Below are positions 48,326 to 55,693 of a stretch of DNA of 64,000 nucleotides, piece by piece. Both the position numbers and the translations under genes were made by a program. Every line of letters starts with the position of its first letter. The stretch's first letter is position 1. The DNA is taken from contig NZ_JAUSUZ010000001.1 of the NCBI RefSeq assembly GCF_030813715.1, forward strand, positions 6,200,001 through 6,264,000. The letters are read 5' to 3'. The stretch comes from Catenuloplanes indicus. Lineage in GTDB: Bacteria; Actinomycetota; Actinomycetes; Mycobacteriales; Micromonosporaceae. Under the pieces are notes generated by a model. It saw only the letters and a program-made list of their open reading frames with translations, was not told the DNA's origin and made no database searches.

Positions 48326-49881
48326 CGCTTCCCGCTTCGGCTGTCGCTCGTGCCAGAACAAATAACCTTGTTGCAAAATTGTGGAACTATTGCAACGTCC
48401 TCCGAGATAATGGTCTATCCACGATTGATTATGTGGAGCAGCTCTCATATCTGCTCTTCCTGAAGATGGTTGACGAGATTTCAACCGACCCGTTCACGGA
48501 GGATGAGGCAAAAGCGGTCGTGCCTTCGGGCTATAACTGGAGGTCACTGGCGAGCCTTAAGGGCTACGAGCTTGAAATGCATTATCGTAATATTCTAAAC
48601 GAGCTGGCGAGGAATCCCGGAACCACGCTCGGCACTATTTTCGCGAAGGCCCAGAATCGGATCACCGAGCCGTCGCTACTTGAGAAACTCGTGATCGATT
48701 TAATCGGCCGGGAAGAATGGACCGTTCAGGGCGCTGACCTAAAGGGTGACGCTTATGAAGGTCTACTCGCCAAAGGTGCTGAGGATACCAAGACCGGCGC
48801 TGGCCAGTACTTCACCCCACGAGCACTGATCGACGCCATGGTCGATGTGATGCAACCGGGGCCGGACGACACAATCACCGATCCTGCATGCGGAACCGGC
48901 GGCTTTCTCATTGCTGCTCATCATTACATTCGCGAGCACCACATGCAGTACCTTTCGCGCGAGCGGCGTCTAGCGCTTGGAGCTGGGAGGATCTGGGGTA
49001 ACGAGCTAGTCACCGGGACTGCACGACTGGCGGCGATGAACATGCTGCTGCACGGTATCGGCGACGCTGATGGGCCTTCATTGATCACTGTCGGAGACGC
49101 ACTCGCCGAACCGCCCAAGAAGCACGCCTCCCTGGTTCTTGCCAATCCGCCGTTTGGCAAGAAGTCGGCCATCACGGTTATCGGCACGGACGGCAAGGCC
49201 GACAGGGAGGACATCTCCTACGACCGGCAGGACTTCCGCGCTACCACCACGAATAAGCAGCTCAACTTCCTTCAGCACATCATGTCGTTGTTGGAGATGA
49301 ATGGGCGAGCCGCGGTCGTTCTTCCAGACAACGTGCTGTTTGAAGGCGGTGCCGGGGAGAAGGTGCGCCGACGGCTGCTCGACGAGTTCGACTTGCACAC
49401 AATTTTGCGCTTGCCCACCGGGATTTTCTACGCCGGTGGCGTTAAAGCCAACGTCCTCTTCTTCGAGAAAAAGCCGCCGCGCAGCGGCGGAGTGCCCAAC
49501 ACAACGAAGCTCTGGGTGTACGACTTTCGAACGGCTAAGCACTTCACCCTTAAGCAGCACCCGCTCCGCCGAGCCGACCTGGAGGAGTTCGTTCAGGCAT
49601 ATTTACCAGGGAGGCCACGCGCCGGGCGTGAGGAGTCGGAGCGGTTCAAGTGCTTCGACTATGCCGAACTCATTGCCCGCGACAAGGTCAACCTCGACAT
49701 CACCTGGATGCGCGATCCTGCGCTCGACGATGCCGACAGCCTGCTACCGCCCGATGTGATCGCTCAGGAGATCATCGAAGACCTCCAGGCCGCACTGAAC
49801 GAGTTCGCCGCGATCGCGGAAGCGCTCGGTGCGGAGGTGCCGGCTGACGCCGAGATGATCGAGGAGCCAATGGCCTACTGA
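48322..49881 (+). CDS. hsdM: Type I RM DNA methyltransferase (HsdM)
   Basis: 519 aa from the GTG at 48322, which overlaps the hsdS stop (GTGA). N6-adenine methylase: N-terminal HsdM_N helices (LWNYCNVLRDNGLSTIDYVEQL), SAM motif I DPACGTGGFLIAA, catalytic motif IV NPPFGKK, plus GQYFTPRALIDAMV and LPTGIFYAGGVKANVLFF. With HsdS it protects the element's host; the R-S-M gene order and coupled starts make one operon. Confidence 0.97.
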   Translation: MTLPASAVARARTNNLVAKLWNYCNVLRDNGLSTIDYVEQLSYLLFLKMVDEISTDPFTEDEAKAVVPSGYNWRSLASLKGYELEMHYRNILNELARNPGTTLGTIFAKAQNRITEPSLLEKLVIDLIGREEWTVQGADLKGDAYEGLLAKGAEDTKTGAGQYFTPRALIDAMVDVMQPGPDDTITDPACGTGGFLIAAHHYIREHHMQYLSRERRLALGAGRIWGNELVTGTARLAAMNMLLHGIGDADGPSLITVGDALAEPPKKHASLVLANPPFGKKSAITVIGTDGKADREDISYDRQDFRATTTNKQLNFLQHIMSLLEMNGRAAVVLPDNVLFEGGAGEKVRRRLLDEFDLHTILRLPTGIFYAGGVKANVLFFEKKPPRSGGVPNTTKLWVYDFRTAKHFTLKQHPLRRADLEEFVQAYLPGRPRAGREESERFKCFDYAELIARDKVNLDITWMRDPALDDADSLLPPDVIAQEIIEDLQAALNEFAAIAEALGAEVPADAEMIEEPMAY

Positions 49882-49955
49882 TCCACAATGGACTTGCGCC
49901 CACCCCGCCCCAGCCGGAAGGCTGATTGCAGTCAATCGAAGGGCGGGGTGGGTCA

Positions 49956-50606
49956 GTGGTTCGTGAGTATCCGCAGACGCGTGAGTTCCAGGCGTTCAAG
50001 ACCAACATCGAGTACGCCAGGAAGATGGTCGTAGCCGGGCAGAGCCTGGCAGCCTTCCAGTCCCCGATCCTTGACATCGGCGACTTCTACCGCGCCGCTT
50101 GGGTGCAGGCTGTCGGCGCTATCGACCATTGGTTTCACGAGGAGTTGTACCGGCGCGTGGCGGAACTTGCCGCTCAAGACGGTCCCGGAATGCCCTACCA
50201 GCTCACCGCCTTCGAGCTTCCGCTCAGGAGGGTGGAAGAGGTTCGGCGAGGAACCACAACCCTTGCCGATGCGGTGTCCGAGCAAGTGCGTTTGAAGTGG
50301 GGCAACGTCGCCCTGCAAAACCCTCGGAAGATCGGCGAGGCGCTCAAGCTAGTAACCGAGGAGAACGTCTGGGTCAAGGCAGCCGGCCAGATCAACGAGT
50401 GGACCCATGGCCGGACCGCGATGAACGAGCAGGCGCTGAAGAGGCGGTACATCGCCATCACCGAGCGTCGGAACAAGATCGCTCATGAGGCCGATCTGGT
50501 CGATGGAAGCCTTCATGAGCGGCGAGCCATCACCGACGCAGAGGTCACCGACGCGATCAATTGGATCGAGCGTATCGCTCTGGCCATCGCCACTGTTCTT
50601 GGGTAA
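49956..50606 (+). CDS. HEPN-like protein downstream of the RM operon
   Basis: 216 aa from the GTG at 49956; a longer ATG-like start at 49926 is possible. Entirely helical. Near the C-terminus it reads RYIAITERRNKIAHEADLVDG, where RNKIAH is the R-x4-H motif of HEPN ribonucleases. The AVGAIDHWFHEELYRRV stretch early in the protein resembles the RiboL-PSP-HEPN group (D near FYRAAWVQAVGAIDHW). Only 74 nt separate it from hsdM on the same strand. HEPN proteins beside type I systems are often second-line defence (abortive infection) RNases. No MNT partner is visible. Confidence 0.75.
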   Translation: MVREYPQTREFQAFKTNIEYARKMVVAGQSLAAFQSPILDIGDFYRAAWVQAVGAIDHWFHEELYRRVAELAAQDGPGMPYQLTAFELPLRRVEEVRRGTTTLADAVSEQVRLKWGNVALQNPRKIGEALKLVTEENVWVKAAGQINEWTHGRTAMNEQALKRRYIAITERRNKIAHEADLVDGSLHERRAITDAEVTDAINWIERIALAIATVLG

Positions 50607-50659
50607 GGGGAGGGGGGCGGCCGTGCCTACGCCGATCGTTACGGATGAATCGGAGCGCT

Positions 50660-51559
50660 TCACAAACCAAGCTGACCTAGAGCCTGTTCGCAACGGCCAA
50701 CTAGCTGTTGCCGCAGCTCGCCTGCTCGCTCGAAGAAGTTGCGCTGGAACCGTACGTACTCCGCGCGGCCGTCGGGTGTCTCCACCATCAATGGTTCGAG
50801 ATTGATTGTCGTGAGGTCATACGGGCTGGCGCGCATGTCCAGCGTGCGGATCTCCTTGGCCAGCTCGAAGCAGTCGGCGATCAGCTCGCTCGGGACAAGC
50901 GGGGAGAGCTTGTAGGCCCAGCGGTAGACGTCCATGTTCGCGTGGAGGCAGGCGGGCTGGTCGTGCTCGTGCTGTGTGTCGCGGGTCGGCTGGAGGAGGT
51001 TGAGCGGCTTCGCGGCGGGGGTGAAGAAGCGGAAGGCGTCGAAGTGACTGCACCGCACCGTGAGTTGGTCGACGACCGCGGCTGTTCCCTCCGCGCCAAG
51101 CCGGAGCGGCAGGATGTTGTGCCGGGTCTCCGCGGGCTGCTGCCGATAGACCATCGCCCACTCGTGCATCCCGAAGCAGCCGAAGTGTGGCGCCCGTGCA
51201 GCAGTTGAGGCGAGCAGGCGGTGAATCCACTCCAAGGACTCGCGCCGACGTTCCAGGACGGCGCCGACGTCGAGCCGGACCAGGCCGTCATCGTCTGCGA
51301 CGTAGTACGGACCGAACTCCTCGGGAGTCGCGTCTTCGAGCAGGAAACCCGGACCGGGCTGCCAACGGCGAAGCTGCGCCGGCCGGAAGTTGTAGTACGT
51401 GAGGAGAAATTCCTCGATCGACTGGCGGCCGTGCTTCGCGCGCTTGGCGAGGTGGTCGCCGAGGAGGCTGTCGATCCGCGCGGCGTGAGCCGTCTGTCGA
51501 GCGCGCCACTCATGGTGGGGGAGCAGCGTGAGCGCGGAGCGATCGACGGCCGAGGTCAT
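50660..51559 (-). CDS. Element-borne complete copy of the interrupted host gene
   Basis: 299 aa from the ATG at 51559, with GTGGAGAA upstream. Same family as the split gene: WRARQTAHAARIDSLLGDHL, FLLTYYNFRPAQLRRWQPGP, GCFGMHEWAMVYRQ, RCSHFDAFRFF, CLHANMDVYRWAYKL and TLDMRASPYDL. It is clearly diverged from the host sequence, so it is not a duplication made on insertion. It lies in the host gene's orientation just inside attR, and its ATG is 4 nt after the stop (51564-51566) of the frame that continues from the host N-terminal stub. At the crossover position it has CCTC instead of GTTC. Usually annotated as 3-methyladenine DNA glycosylase; the actual activity is not proven by motifs. Confidence 0.93.
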   Translation of the reverse strand: MTSAVDRSALTLLPHHEWRARQTAHAARIDSLLGDHLAKRAKHGRQSIEEFLLTYYNFRPAQLRRWQPGPGFLLEDATPEEFGPYYVADDDGLVRLDVGAVLERRRESLEWIHRLLASTAARAPHFGCFGMHEWAMVYRQQPAETRHNILPLRLGAEGTAAVVDQLTVRCSHFDAFRFFTPAAKPLNLLQPTRDTQHEHDQPACLHANMDVYRWAYKLSPLVPSELIADCFELAKEIRTLDMRASPYDLTTINLEPLMVETPDGRAEYVRFQRNFFERAGELRQQLVGRCEQALGQLGL

Positions 51560-51644
51560 GGGTTCATTCTCCACGGGTACCGGGGAGCAGCGCGAGACCC
51601 GGTGTCCGCATAGGTTGACCTGCATGGATGTCAAACGCTAGAGT

Positions 51645-51669
51645 GTTGGTGATCTTGACTTTCCTGAAC
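51645..51669. other. Right attachment site (attR)
   Basis: Element arm GTTGGTGATCTTG (51645-51657), then ACTTTCCT and the core GAAC (51666-51669), which joins host codon 44. Combined with the left end, the reconstituted attP has perfect 13-bp inverted arms around a 20-bp centre with GTTC exactly in the middle. That symmetry is what large serine integrases need. Confidence 0.9.
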
Positions 51670-51797
51670 AGGAAGTCCAGCACCGGGTGCTTGATGCCAC
51701 GGCGGCGGCGCTCCAGGTGCGGCACGATCCAGGTGTCGACGCGCGCCTGGTGGGCCGCCTCGCGGGCACGCCAGACGGACTCGTCGAGGAGGGGCAT
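51666..51797 (-). pseudogene. 5' part (44 codons) of the host gene split by the element
   Basis: ATG at 51797 (MPLLDESVWRAREAAHQARV) through HPVLDFLF at the crossover. Joined to the 3' part at 30191, it restores HPVLDFLF-SYYSHRPAQLRRW in frame, matching EEFLLTYYNFRPAQLRRW of the intact copy. After the crossover the frame runs 33 more codons into the element and stops at 51564, giving a 77-aa hybrid ORF. The host promoter must lie upstream of 51797, in the short gap shared with the divergent GNAT gene. Confidence 0.92.
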
Positions 51798-51814
51798 ACG
51801 TCAAGCGTAGGACG

Positions 51815-52267
51815 ATGGGCCGCATGAGAATGAGACGGGCCGTGGCCGAGGACGTTCCGGCGATTGTCGCGCTGCTGGCCGACGACGGGCTCGGCCGCCG
51901 CCGGGAGTCGGTGACGGACCTCACGCCGTACCGCCGTGCCTTCGAGGTGTTGAACGACGACCCCGCTCAGCTGCTCGCGGTGGCCGAGCTGGACGGTGTG
52001 ATCGTCGGCACGCTCCAGTTGACCGTGATCCCCGGGCTGGCACAGCGCGGGCGGACGCGGGGCCTGGTCGAAGCGGTCCGGATCGCGTCCGACCGCCGTG
52101 GTCAGGGCCTCGGCGCGGAACTGATGCGCTGGGCGATCGCGGAGGCCCGGTCCCGTGGGTGCTCACTGGTGCAGCTGACCTCGAACGCCGCGCGGCACGA
52201 CGCACATCGCTTCTACGAACGCCTCGGGTTCACGCCCAGCCACGTCGGCTTCAAGCTGGAGATTTAG
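51815..52267 (+). CDS. GNAT-family N-acetyltransferase
   Basis: 150 aa from the ATG at 51815; the ATG at 51824 is also possible. MRRAVAEDVPAIVALLADDG at the start, the acetyl-CoA loop in RIASDRRGQGLGAELMRWAI (R-x-x-G-x-G/A) and the terminal NAARHDAHRFYERLGF are typical. Substrate unknown. Divergent from the interrupted gene, only 17 bp away. Confidence 0.9.
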   Translation: MGRMRMRRAVAEDVPAIVALLADDGLGRRRESVTDLTPYRRAFEVLNDDPAQLLAVAELDGVIVGTLQLTVIPGLAQRGRTRGLVEAVRIASDRRGQGLGAELMRWAIAEARSRGCSLVQLTSNAARHDAHRFYERLGFTPSHVGFKLEI

Positions 52268-52276
52268 GCTCGACCC

Positions 52277-53083
52277 ATGCGCTTTGCTCGTTTCGTTCAC
52301 GCCGGTGGGGTGTCGTTCGGAGTGGTCGAGGGCGAGGCCGGTGCCGGCGTCGCCGGACTGACCGTCGCCGAGATCGACCGGACCCCCTTCGAGCCGGTGA
52401 CGTTCACCAACAAGCGGTGGGCTCTCGCCGACGTCCACCTGCTCGCCCCGATCTTCTCCAGCAAGGTGATCGGGATCGGCCGCAACTACGCCGATCACGC
52501 CGCTGAGCTGGGCAATGCGGTGCCCAAGGAGCCGCTGATGTTCCTCAAGCCGTCGTCCTCGGTGATCGGCCCGAACGACACGATCCGGCTGCCGGTCCAG
52601 TCCCAGCAGGTCGAGCACGAGGCCGAGCTGGCCATCGTGATCGGCGGCACCGGCCCGGTCAGCCGGATCGACCGCAAGGACGCCGAGAAGGTCATCTTCG
52701 GCTACACCTGCGCCAATGACGTCACCGCGCGTGACCTGCAGAAGAACGACGTCCAGTTCACCCGCGCCAAGGGCTTCGACTCGTTCTGCCCGGTCGGCCC
52801 GTGGATCGAGACCCGGCTCGACGTCTCCGACCTCGAGGTCCGCTGCGAGGTGGGCCGCCCCGGCGACGAGGTCCGCGAGGTCCGCCAGCTCGGCCGTACC
52901 AAGGACATGATCTTCGACGTCCCGTCGCTGGTGTCCTACGTCTCGCACGTCATGTCGCTGCTCCCCGGCGATCTGATCCTCACCGGCACCCCCGCCGGCG
53001 TCTCCACCATCACCGACGGTGACCTCGTCTCCGTCCGAATCGAGGGCATCGGCGAGCTCACCAACCCGGTCGCAGCCCGCTGA
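52277..53083 (+). CDS. Fumarylacetoacetate hydrolase-family protein
   Basis: 268 aa. Metal-dependent C-C bond hydrolase, isomerase or decarboxylase fold: KVIGIGRNYADHAAE, metal-binding E-x-E in EHEAELAIVIG, GYTCANDVTARDLQ, KGFDSFCPVGPW and GDLILTGTPAGVS. Typical size for the YcgM/FahD-like branch (acylpyruvate hydrolase or oxaloacetate decarboxylase activities are known in the family). 9 nt after the GNAT gene, so possibly co-transcribed. Confidence 0.92.
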   Translation: MRFARFVHAGGVSFGVVEGEAGAGVAGLTVAEIDRTPFEPVTFTNKRWALADVHLLAPIFSSKVIGIGRNYADHAAELGNAVPKEPLMFLKPSSSVIGPNDTIRLPVQSQQVEHEAELAIVIGGTGPVSRIDRKDAEKVIFGYTCANDVTARDLQKNDVQFTRAKGFDSFCPVGPWIETRLDVSDLEVRCEVGRPGDEVREVRQLGRTKDMIFDVPSLVSYVSHVMSLLPGDLILTGTPAGVSTITDGDLVSVRIEGIGELTNPVAAR

Positions 53084-53196
53084 CCTGCACCGTTGCCGCC
53101 GCCCGGGTATCTGCGGAAATGCCGGGCGGCGGCCCGATTTGGCGGGCAACATGGGGTCAGGTAAAGTTCTTTCCGGCGCCGCAAGCGGGGCGCCGA

Positions 53197-53268
53197 TGGG
53201 GTATGGGGTAATTGGCAGCCCAACTGATTCTGGTTCAGTTAGTCTAGGTTCGAGTCCTGGTACCCCAG
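53197..53268 (+). tRNA. tRNA-Gln (CTG anticodon)
   Basis: Acceptor TGGGGTA pairs with TACCCCA (53261-53267). The anticodon stem-loop ACTGATTCTGGTTCAGT shows CTG, and the T-arm has GGTTCGAGTCC. 72 nt with discriminator G; no encoded CCA. Confidence 0.95.
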
Positions 53269-53429
53269 CAACGTAACCCGAAAGGGTCACGAAGCTGGAT
53301 CTGGTAAGGTTCCAGCGGTCGCCCGCGAGGGAGACCGAGCAAGACCGCAAGGCAGGTAGGGCCCAGCAAGCCAGCTTGGCGGACCTGGTAAGCTAGAAAG
53401 CGCAAGATCAAGTAAGAAAGCAAGTCCGA

Positions 53430-53502
53430 GGTCCCGTCGTCTAGCGGCCTAGGACGCCGCCCTCTCAAGGCGGTAGCGAGGGTTCGAATCCCTTCGGGAC
53501 TA
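53430..53502 (+). tRNA. tRNA-Glu (CTC anticodon)
   Basis: Acceptor GGTCCCG with CGGGACT (first pair G-T wobble), D-arm CTAGCGGCCTAGG, anticodon arm CGCCCTCTCAAGGCG with CTC, T-arm GAGGGTTCGAATCCCTT, discriminator A. 73 nt; no encoded CCA. Confidence 0.95.
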
Positions 53503-53507
53503 CAGCG

Positions 53508-53542
53508 AGGCCCGTCTCACGACAGTGAGGCGGGCCTTTCCC
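53508..53542 (+). terminator. Terminator after the tRNA genes
   Basis: AGGCCCGTCTCAC and GTGAGGCGGGCCT form a long stem (one mismatch) with a GACA loop, followed by TTCCCTTTC. Confidence 0.85.
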
Positions 53543-53738
53543 TTTCTCCCATACTTCCCGATCGGCCACGCCCGGGTGACCATTTCCCACAGAAATCCGT
53601 GCCGCTTCCAGGATGCGCCGCGCGCTCGGCCCTCCTGTGGCCCGCCGCACAGCCGCTGCCCGCCGCCCGCTGCCCGCCGCCGGCCACCGGCCGCCTGGTC
53701 CCGCCCGTGTCGCAGGCGACAGCGCTTCAAAGCTTCAT

Positions 53739-53828
53739 GACTTTCCCGCTTCCGGCGTGGCAGAGTCCCGCACGCTCCCGCGGGCACCGGTCGGCCGCAG
53801 GCGGCCTCCCTGCGCGATCCGAGGCCGG
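53739..53828 (+). repeat. Dispersed intergenic repeat, copy C
   Basis: CTTTCCCGCTTCCGGCGTGG, then CTCCCGCGGGCACCGGTC, and a CTCCCTGCGCGATCCGAGGCC tail. It matches copies A and B; the tail is shared with A only. Confidence 0.7.
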
Positions 53829-53935
53829 CCCGGCAAACCCGACCCCGACGCCCTGACCTTAGACGGCCTCGTCGGCCCGGACCGCCCCACGGTCCTCCCA
53901 GCCGCATCCTGGCCACCCTGGAGCATGGCTTCTAG

Positions 53936-54402
53936 TGGGCGGTCCCACGCCGACGTGCGGTCCCGCGCTGCCGTGCGGAGTGGGATCCGCGGTGGCTCGC
54001 GGTTCCGCGGTGGCTCCCGGTTCCGCGGTGGCCCGTAGTTTTGCGCTGCCATGCGGTTTCGCGCTGCCATGCGGTTTCGCGCTCCCCTGTGGTTCCGCGG
54101 TTCCGCGCTTGCCACGCGGTTTCGCGGGCCGATGGTTTCGCGCTGCCACGCGGTTCCGCGGGTCGACGGTTCCGCGGTGCCTTGCGGTCTTGCGGGTGGC
54201 TCCGGTTCTTCGGTGGTGCGCAATTTCGCGGGGCCTGTGGTTCCGTGGTGGCCTGCGGTGTGGCGCTGGCGAATGGTTCCGCGACGCTTGCGATTCGCGG
54301 GTGGCCTGCGGTTCCGCGGTGGCACGCGGTTTCGGCCTGCCGCGCGGTTCCGCGGTGGCTCCCGATTCCGGTGGTTTGCGGTTCAGGGCTGGCGCTCGAT
54401 TC
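53936..54402. repeat. 18-bp minisatellite, about 26 degenerate units
   Basis: Tandem units with the consensus GTGGCNCGCGGTTYCGCG. Examples of unit starts: GTGGCTCGCGG..., CTGCCATGCGG... (twice identical in a row), CTCCCCTGTGG..., GTGGCCTGCGG.... Most are 18 bp; a few are 16 or 17, or extended. The TTCCGCG half is best kept. It lies between tRNA-Glu and ndgR. Confidence 0.85.
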
Positions 54403-54720
54403 TGACCAGGGCCGATCATCGTTCGGCATCTCCTGCGGATCCGAGCGGGCTGCCCGGAAGCCGGCGCATGTGCCGGTAGAGCGGTCGGCCGCAAAGTTGT
54501 CGGCCGCGGAGACTCGACGGGAACGGCCTGACCACCGGCCGGAAGAAGCATCCAGCCGGCTGGAAGCTCGTAGTCGGCAAGGAAGCCGGGACCTGCAAGC
54601 AGACGCGGATGCCAGGGGAGCCGTGGCCGGCCGGGAAAGTGGCTGGCTGGCTGGGAAGCCGTGAGCCGGCCGGGAAGCTGTAACCAGAGCCGGCCGGAGA
54701 AGCGGCCGCCTGGGAGCCGT

Positions 54721-54771
54721 GGCCGGCCGGGGAAAGCGGCCGGCCGGGGAAAGCGGCCGGCCGGGGAAAGC
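54721..54771. repeat. 17-bp direct triplication
   Basis: GGCCGGCCGGGGAAAGC occurs three times without a mismatch. Related GCCGGCCGGAGAAGCGGCC sequences flank it on both sides (about 54687 and 54808). Confidence 0.85.
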
Positions 54772-54957
54772 GGCCGGCTGTGAGACCGGCAAGAAAGCTG
54801 CGGCCAGAGCCGGCCGGAGAAGCGGCCGGCAAGAACCGCAGCCGGCAGGCAGCCCGCGGCCCGCCAGGTGACGCCGCCGGCAGGGAGCCGGCGGAAAGGA
54901 TGGCCGCGAGTGAAACGCGTCCGCCGGCTTCCGGTCAGCCGGCGGACGCCGGCGTCC

Positions 54958-55644
54958 CTACAACCCGGACAACCGCTGCCCCGCCCGCACCACCGCCATC
55001 GCATGCCGGTCACCCGGCCGCCGTCCGAGGCGTTCGATCGGTCCCGAGATGCTCACCGCCGCGATCACCCGACCGGTCCGGTCCCGGATCGGGGCGGACA
55101 CGCTGGCCACGCCCGCCTCGCGTTCCGCGACGCTCTGTGCCCAGCCGCGACGGCGGACCTCGGCGAGCGTACGGCCGGTGAACTTGCATCGCGGCAGCAG
55201 CGGCATCACCGCCTCGGGTGGCTCCCAGGCCAGCAGGATCTGTGCGGCCGAGCCGGCGGTCATCGGCAGCACCGAGCCGACCGGCACCGTGTCGCGCAGC
55301 CCGCTGGCCCGCTCGGCCGAGGCCACGCACAGCCGTTCGTCCGCGCGGCGCAGGTAGAGCTGTGCGCTTTCGCCGGTCGCGTCGCGGAGTGCGGCCATCA
55401 GCGGCTCGGCCGCGGTCAGCAGCACGTCCGGTGCGGCGTTGGCGAGTTCGCCCAGCCGCGGGCCCGGGCGCCACCGGCCCTGTGTGTCACGGACCAGCAT
55501 CCGGTGGATCTCCAAGGCCTGCGCGAGCCGGTGTGCCGTAGCGCGCGGCAGCTTGGTGCGCTCGACGAGTTCGGCCAGGCTGGCGCCGTCGACACAGGCG
55601 GCCAGGATGACCACCGCCTTGTCGAGAACGCCGACACCGCTCAT
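54958..55644 (-). CDS. ndgR: IclR-family regulator NdgR/LtbR
   Basis: 228 aa from the ATG at 55644 (MSGVGVLDKAVVILAACVDG). Winged HTH: LAELVERTKLPRATAHRLAQAL; IclR effector domain with TVPVGSVLPMTAGSAAQILLAW and the late SVSAPIRDRTGRVIAAVSISGP. In Streptomyces and Corynebacterium the orthologue lies divergent from leuCD and controls leucine (and other amino-acid) genes; the same arrangement here, with 49 bp between starts, supports the name. An operator must lie in that 49-bp gap. Confidence 0.9.
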   Translation of the reverse strand: MSGVGVLDKAVVILAACVDGASLAELVERTKLPRATAHRLAQALEIHRMLVRDTQGRWRPGPRLGELANAAPDVLLTAAEPLMAALRDATGESAQLYLRRADERLCVASAERASGLRDTVPVGSVLPMTAGSAAQILLAWEPPEAVMPLLPRCKFTGRTLAEVRRRGWAQSVAEREAGVASVSAPIRDRTGRVIAAVSISGPIERLGRRPGDRHAMAVVRAGQRLSGL

Positions 55645-55693
55645 ACTGTGTCCCACAAGCCGAAACATACCTCCCAGAATTTAGGATGTCCAG

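Larger units (their letters stand above)
30192..51669. mobile_element. Integrated actinomycete element (AICE-like) of about 21.5 kb with serine integrase and type I RM cargo
   Basis: Bounded by attL and attR, which share the GTTC core (GAAC on the plus strand) and split one host gene into 44 + 241 codons in frame. Modules from left to right: large serine integrase; reverse-strand operon with PD-(D/E)XK-like protein, hypothetical, RepSA-like HUH initiator, FtsK/TraB-like ATPase and a small protein; non-coding stem-loop region; DUF397/XRE pair; DivIVA-like and 94-aa proteins; CYTH and radical SAM operon facing an XRE regulator; hsdR-hsdS-hsdM; HEPN-like protein; and a full copy of the interrupted gene. 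Rep plus FtsK-like transfer ATPase is the hallmark of AICEs, which more often use tyrosine integrases. No obvious excisionase or recombination directionality factor was recognised. Confidence 0.9.
53543..54957. other. 1.4 kb repeat-rich stretch without a supported gene
   Basis: Between the tRNA-Glu terminator and ndgR. It holds dispersed repeat C, the 18-bp minisatellite and the 17-bp triplication listed separately. Open frames exist on both strands only because repeats of 18 bp lack stop codons; their translations are low-complexity (RNREPPRNREPPR-like) and have no start with a ribosome site. Confidence 0.6.

Noticed and set aside
53936-54402. CRISPR array
   Set aside because: The repeats are contiguous without spacers, the unit is degenerate and no cas genes are present anywhere in the window.
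53735-54832. Several long ORFs on both strands over the repeat region
   Set aside because: They stay open only because the 18-bp unit has no stop codon; no starts with ribosome sites and no known protein family.
55645-55693. A specific NdgR operator in the ndgR-leuC gap
   Set aside because: An operator is expected, but I could not see a clear palindrome in these 49 bp, so none is annotated.
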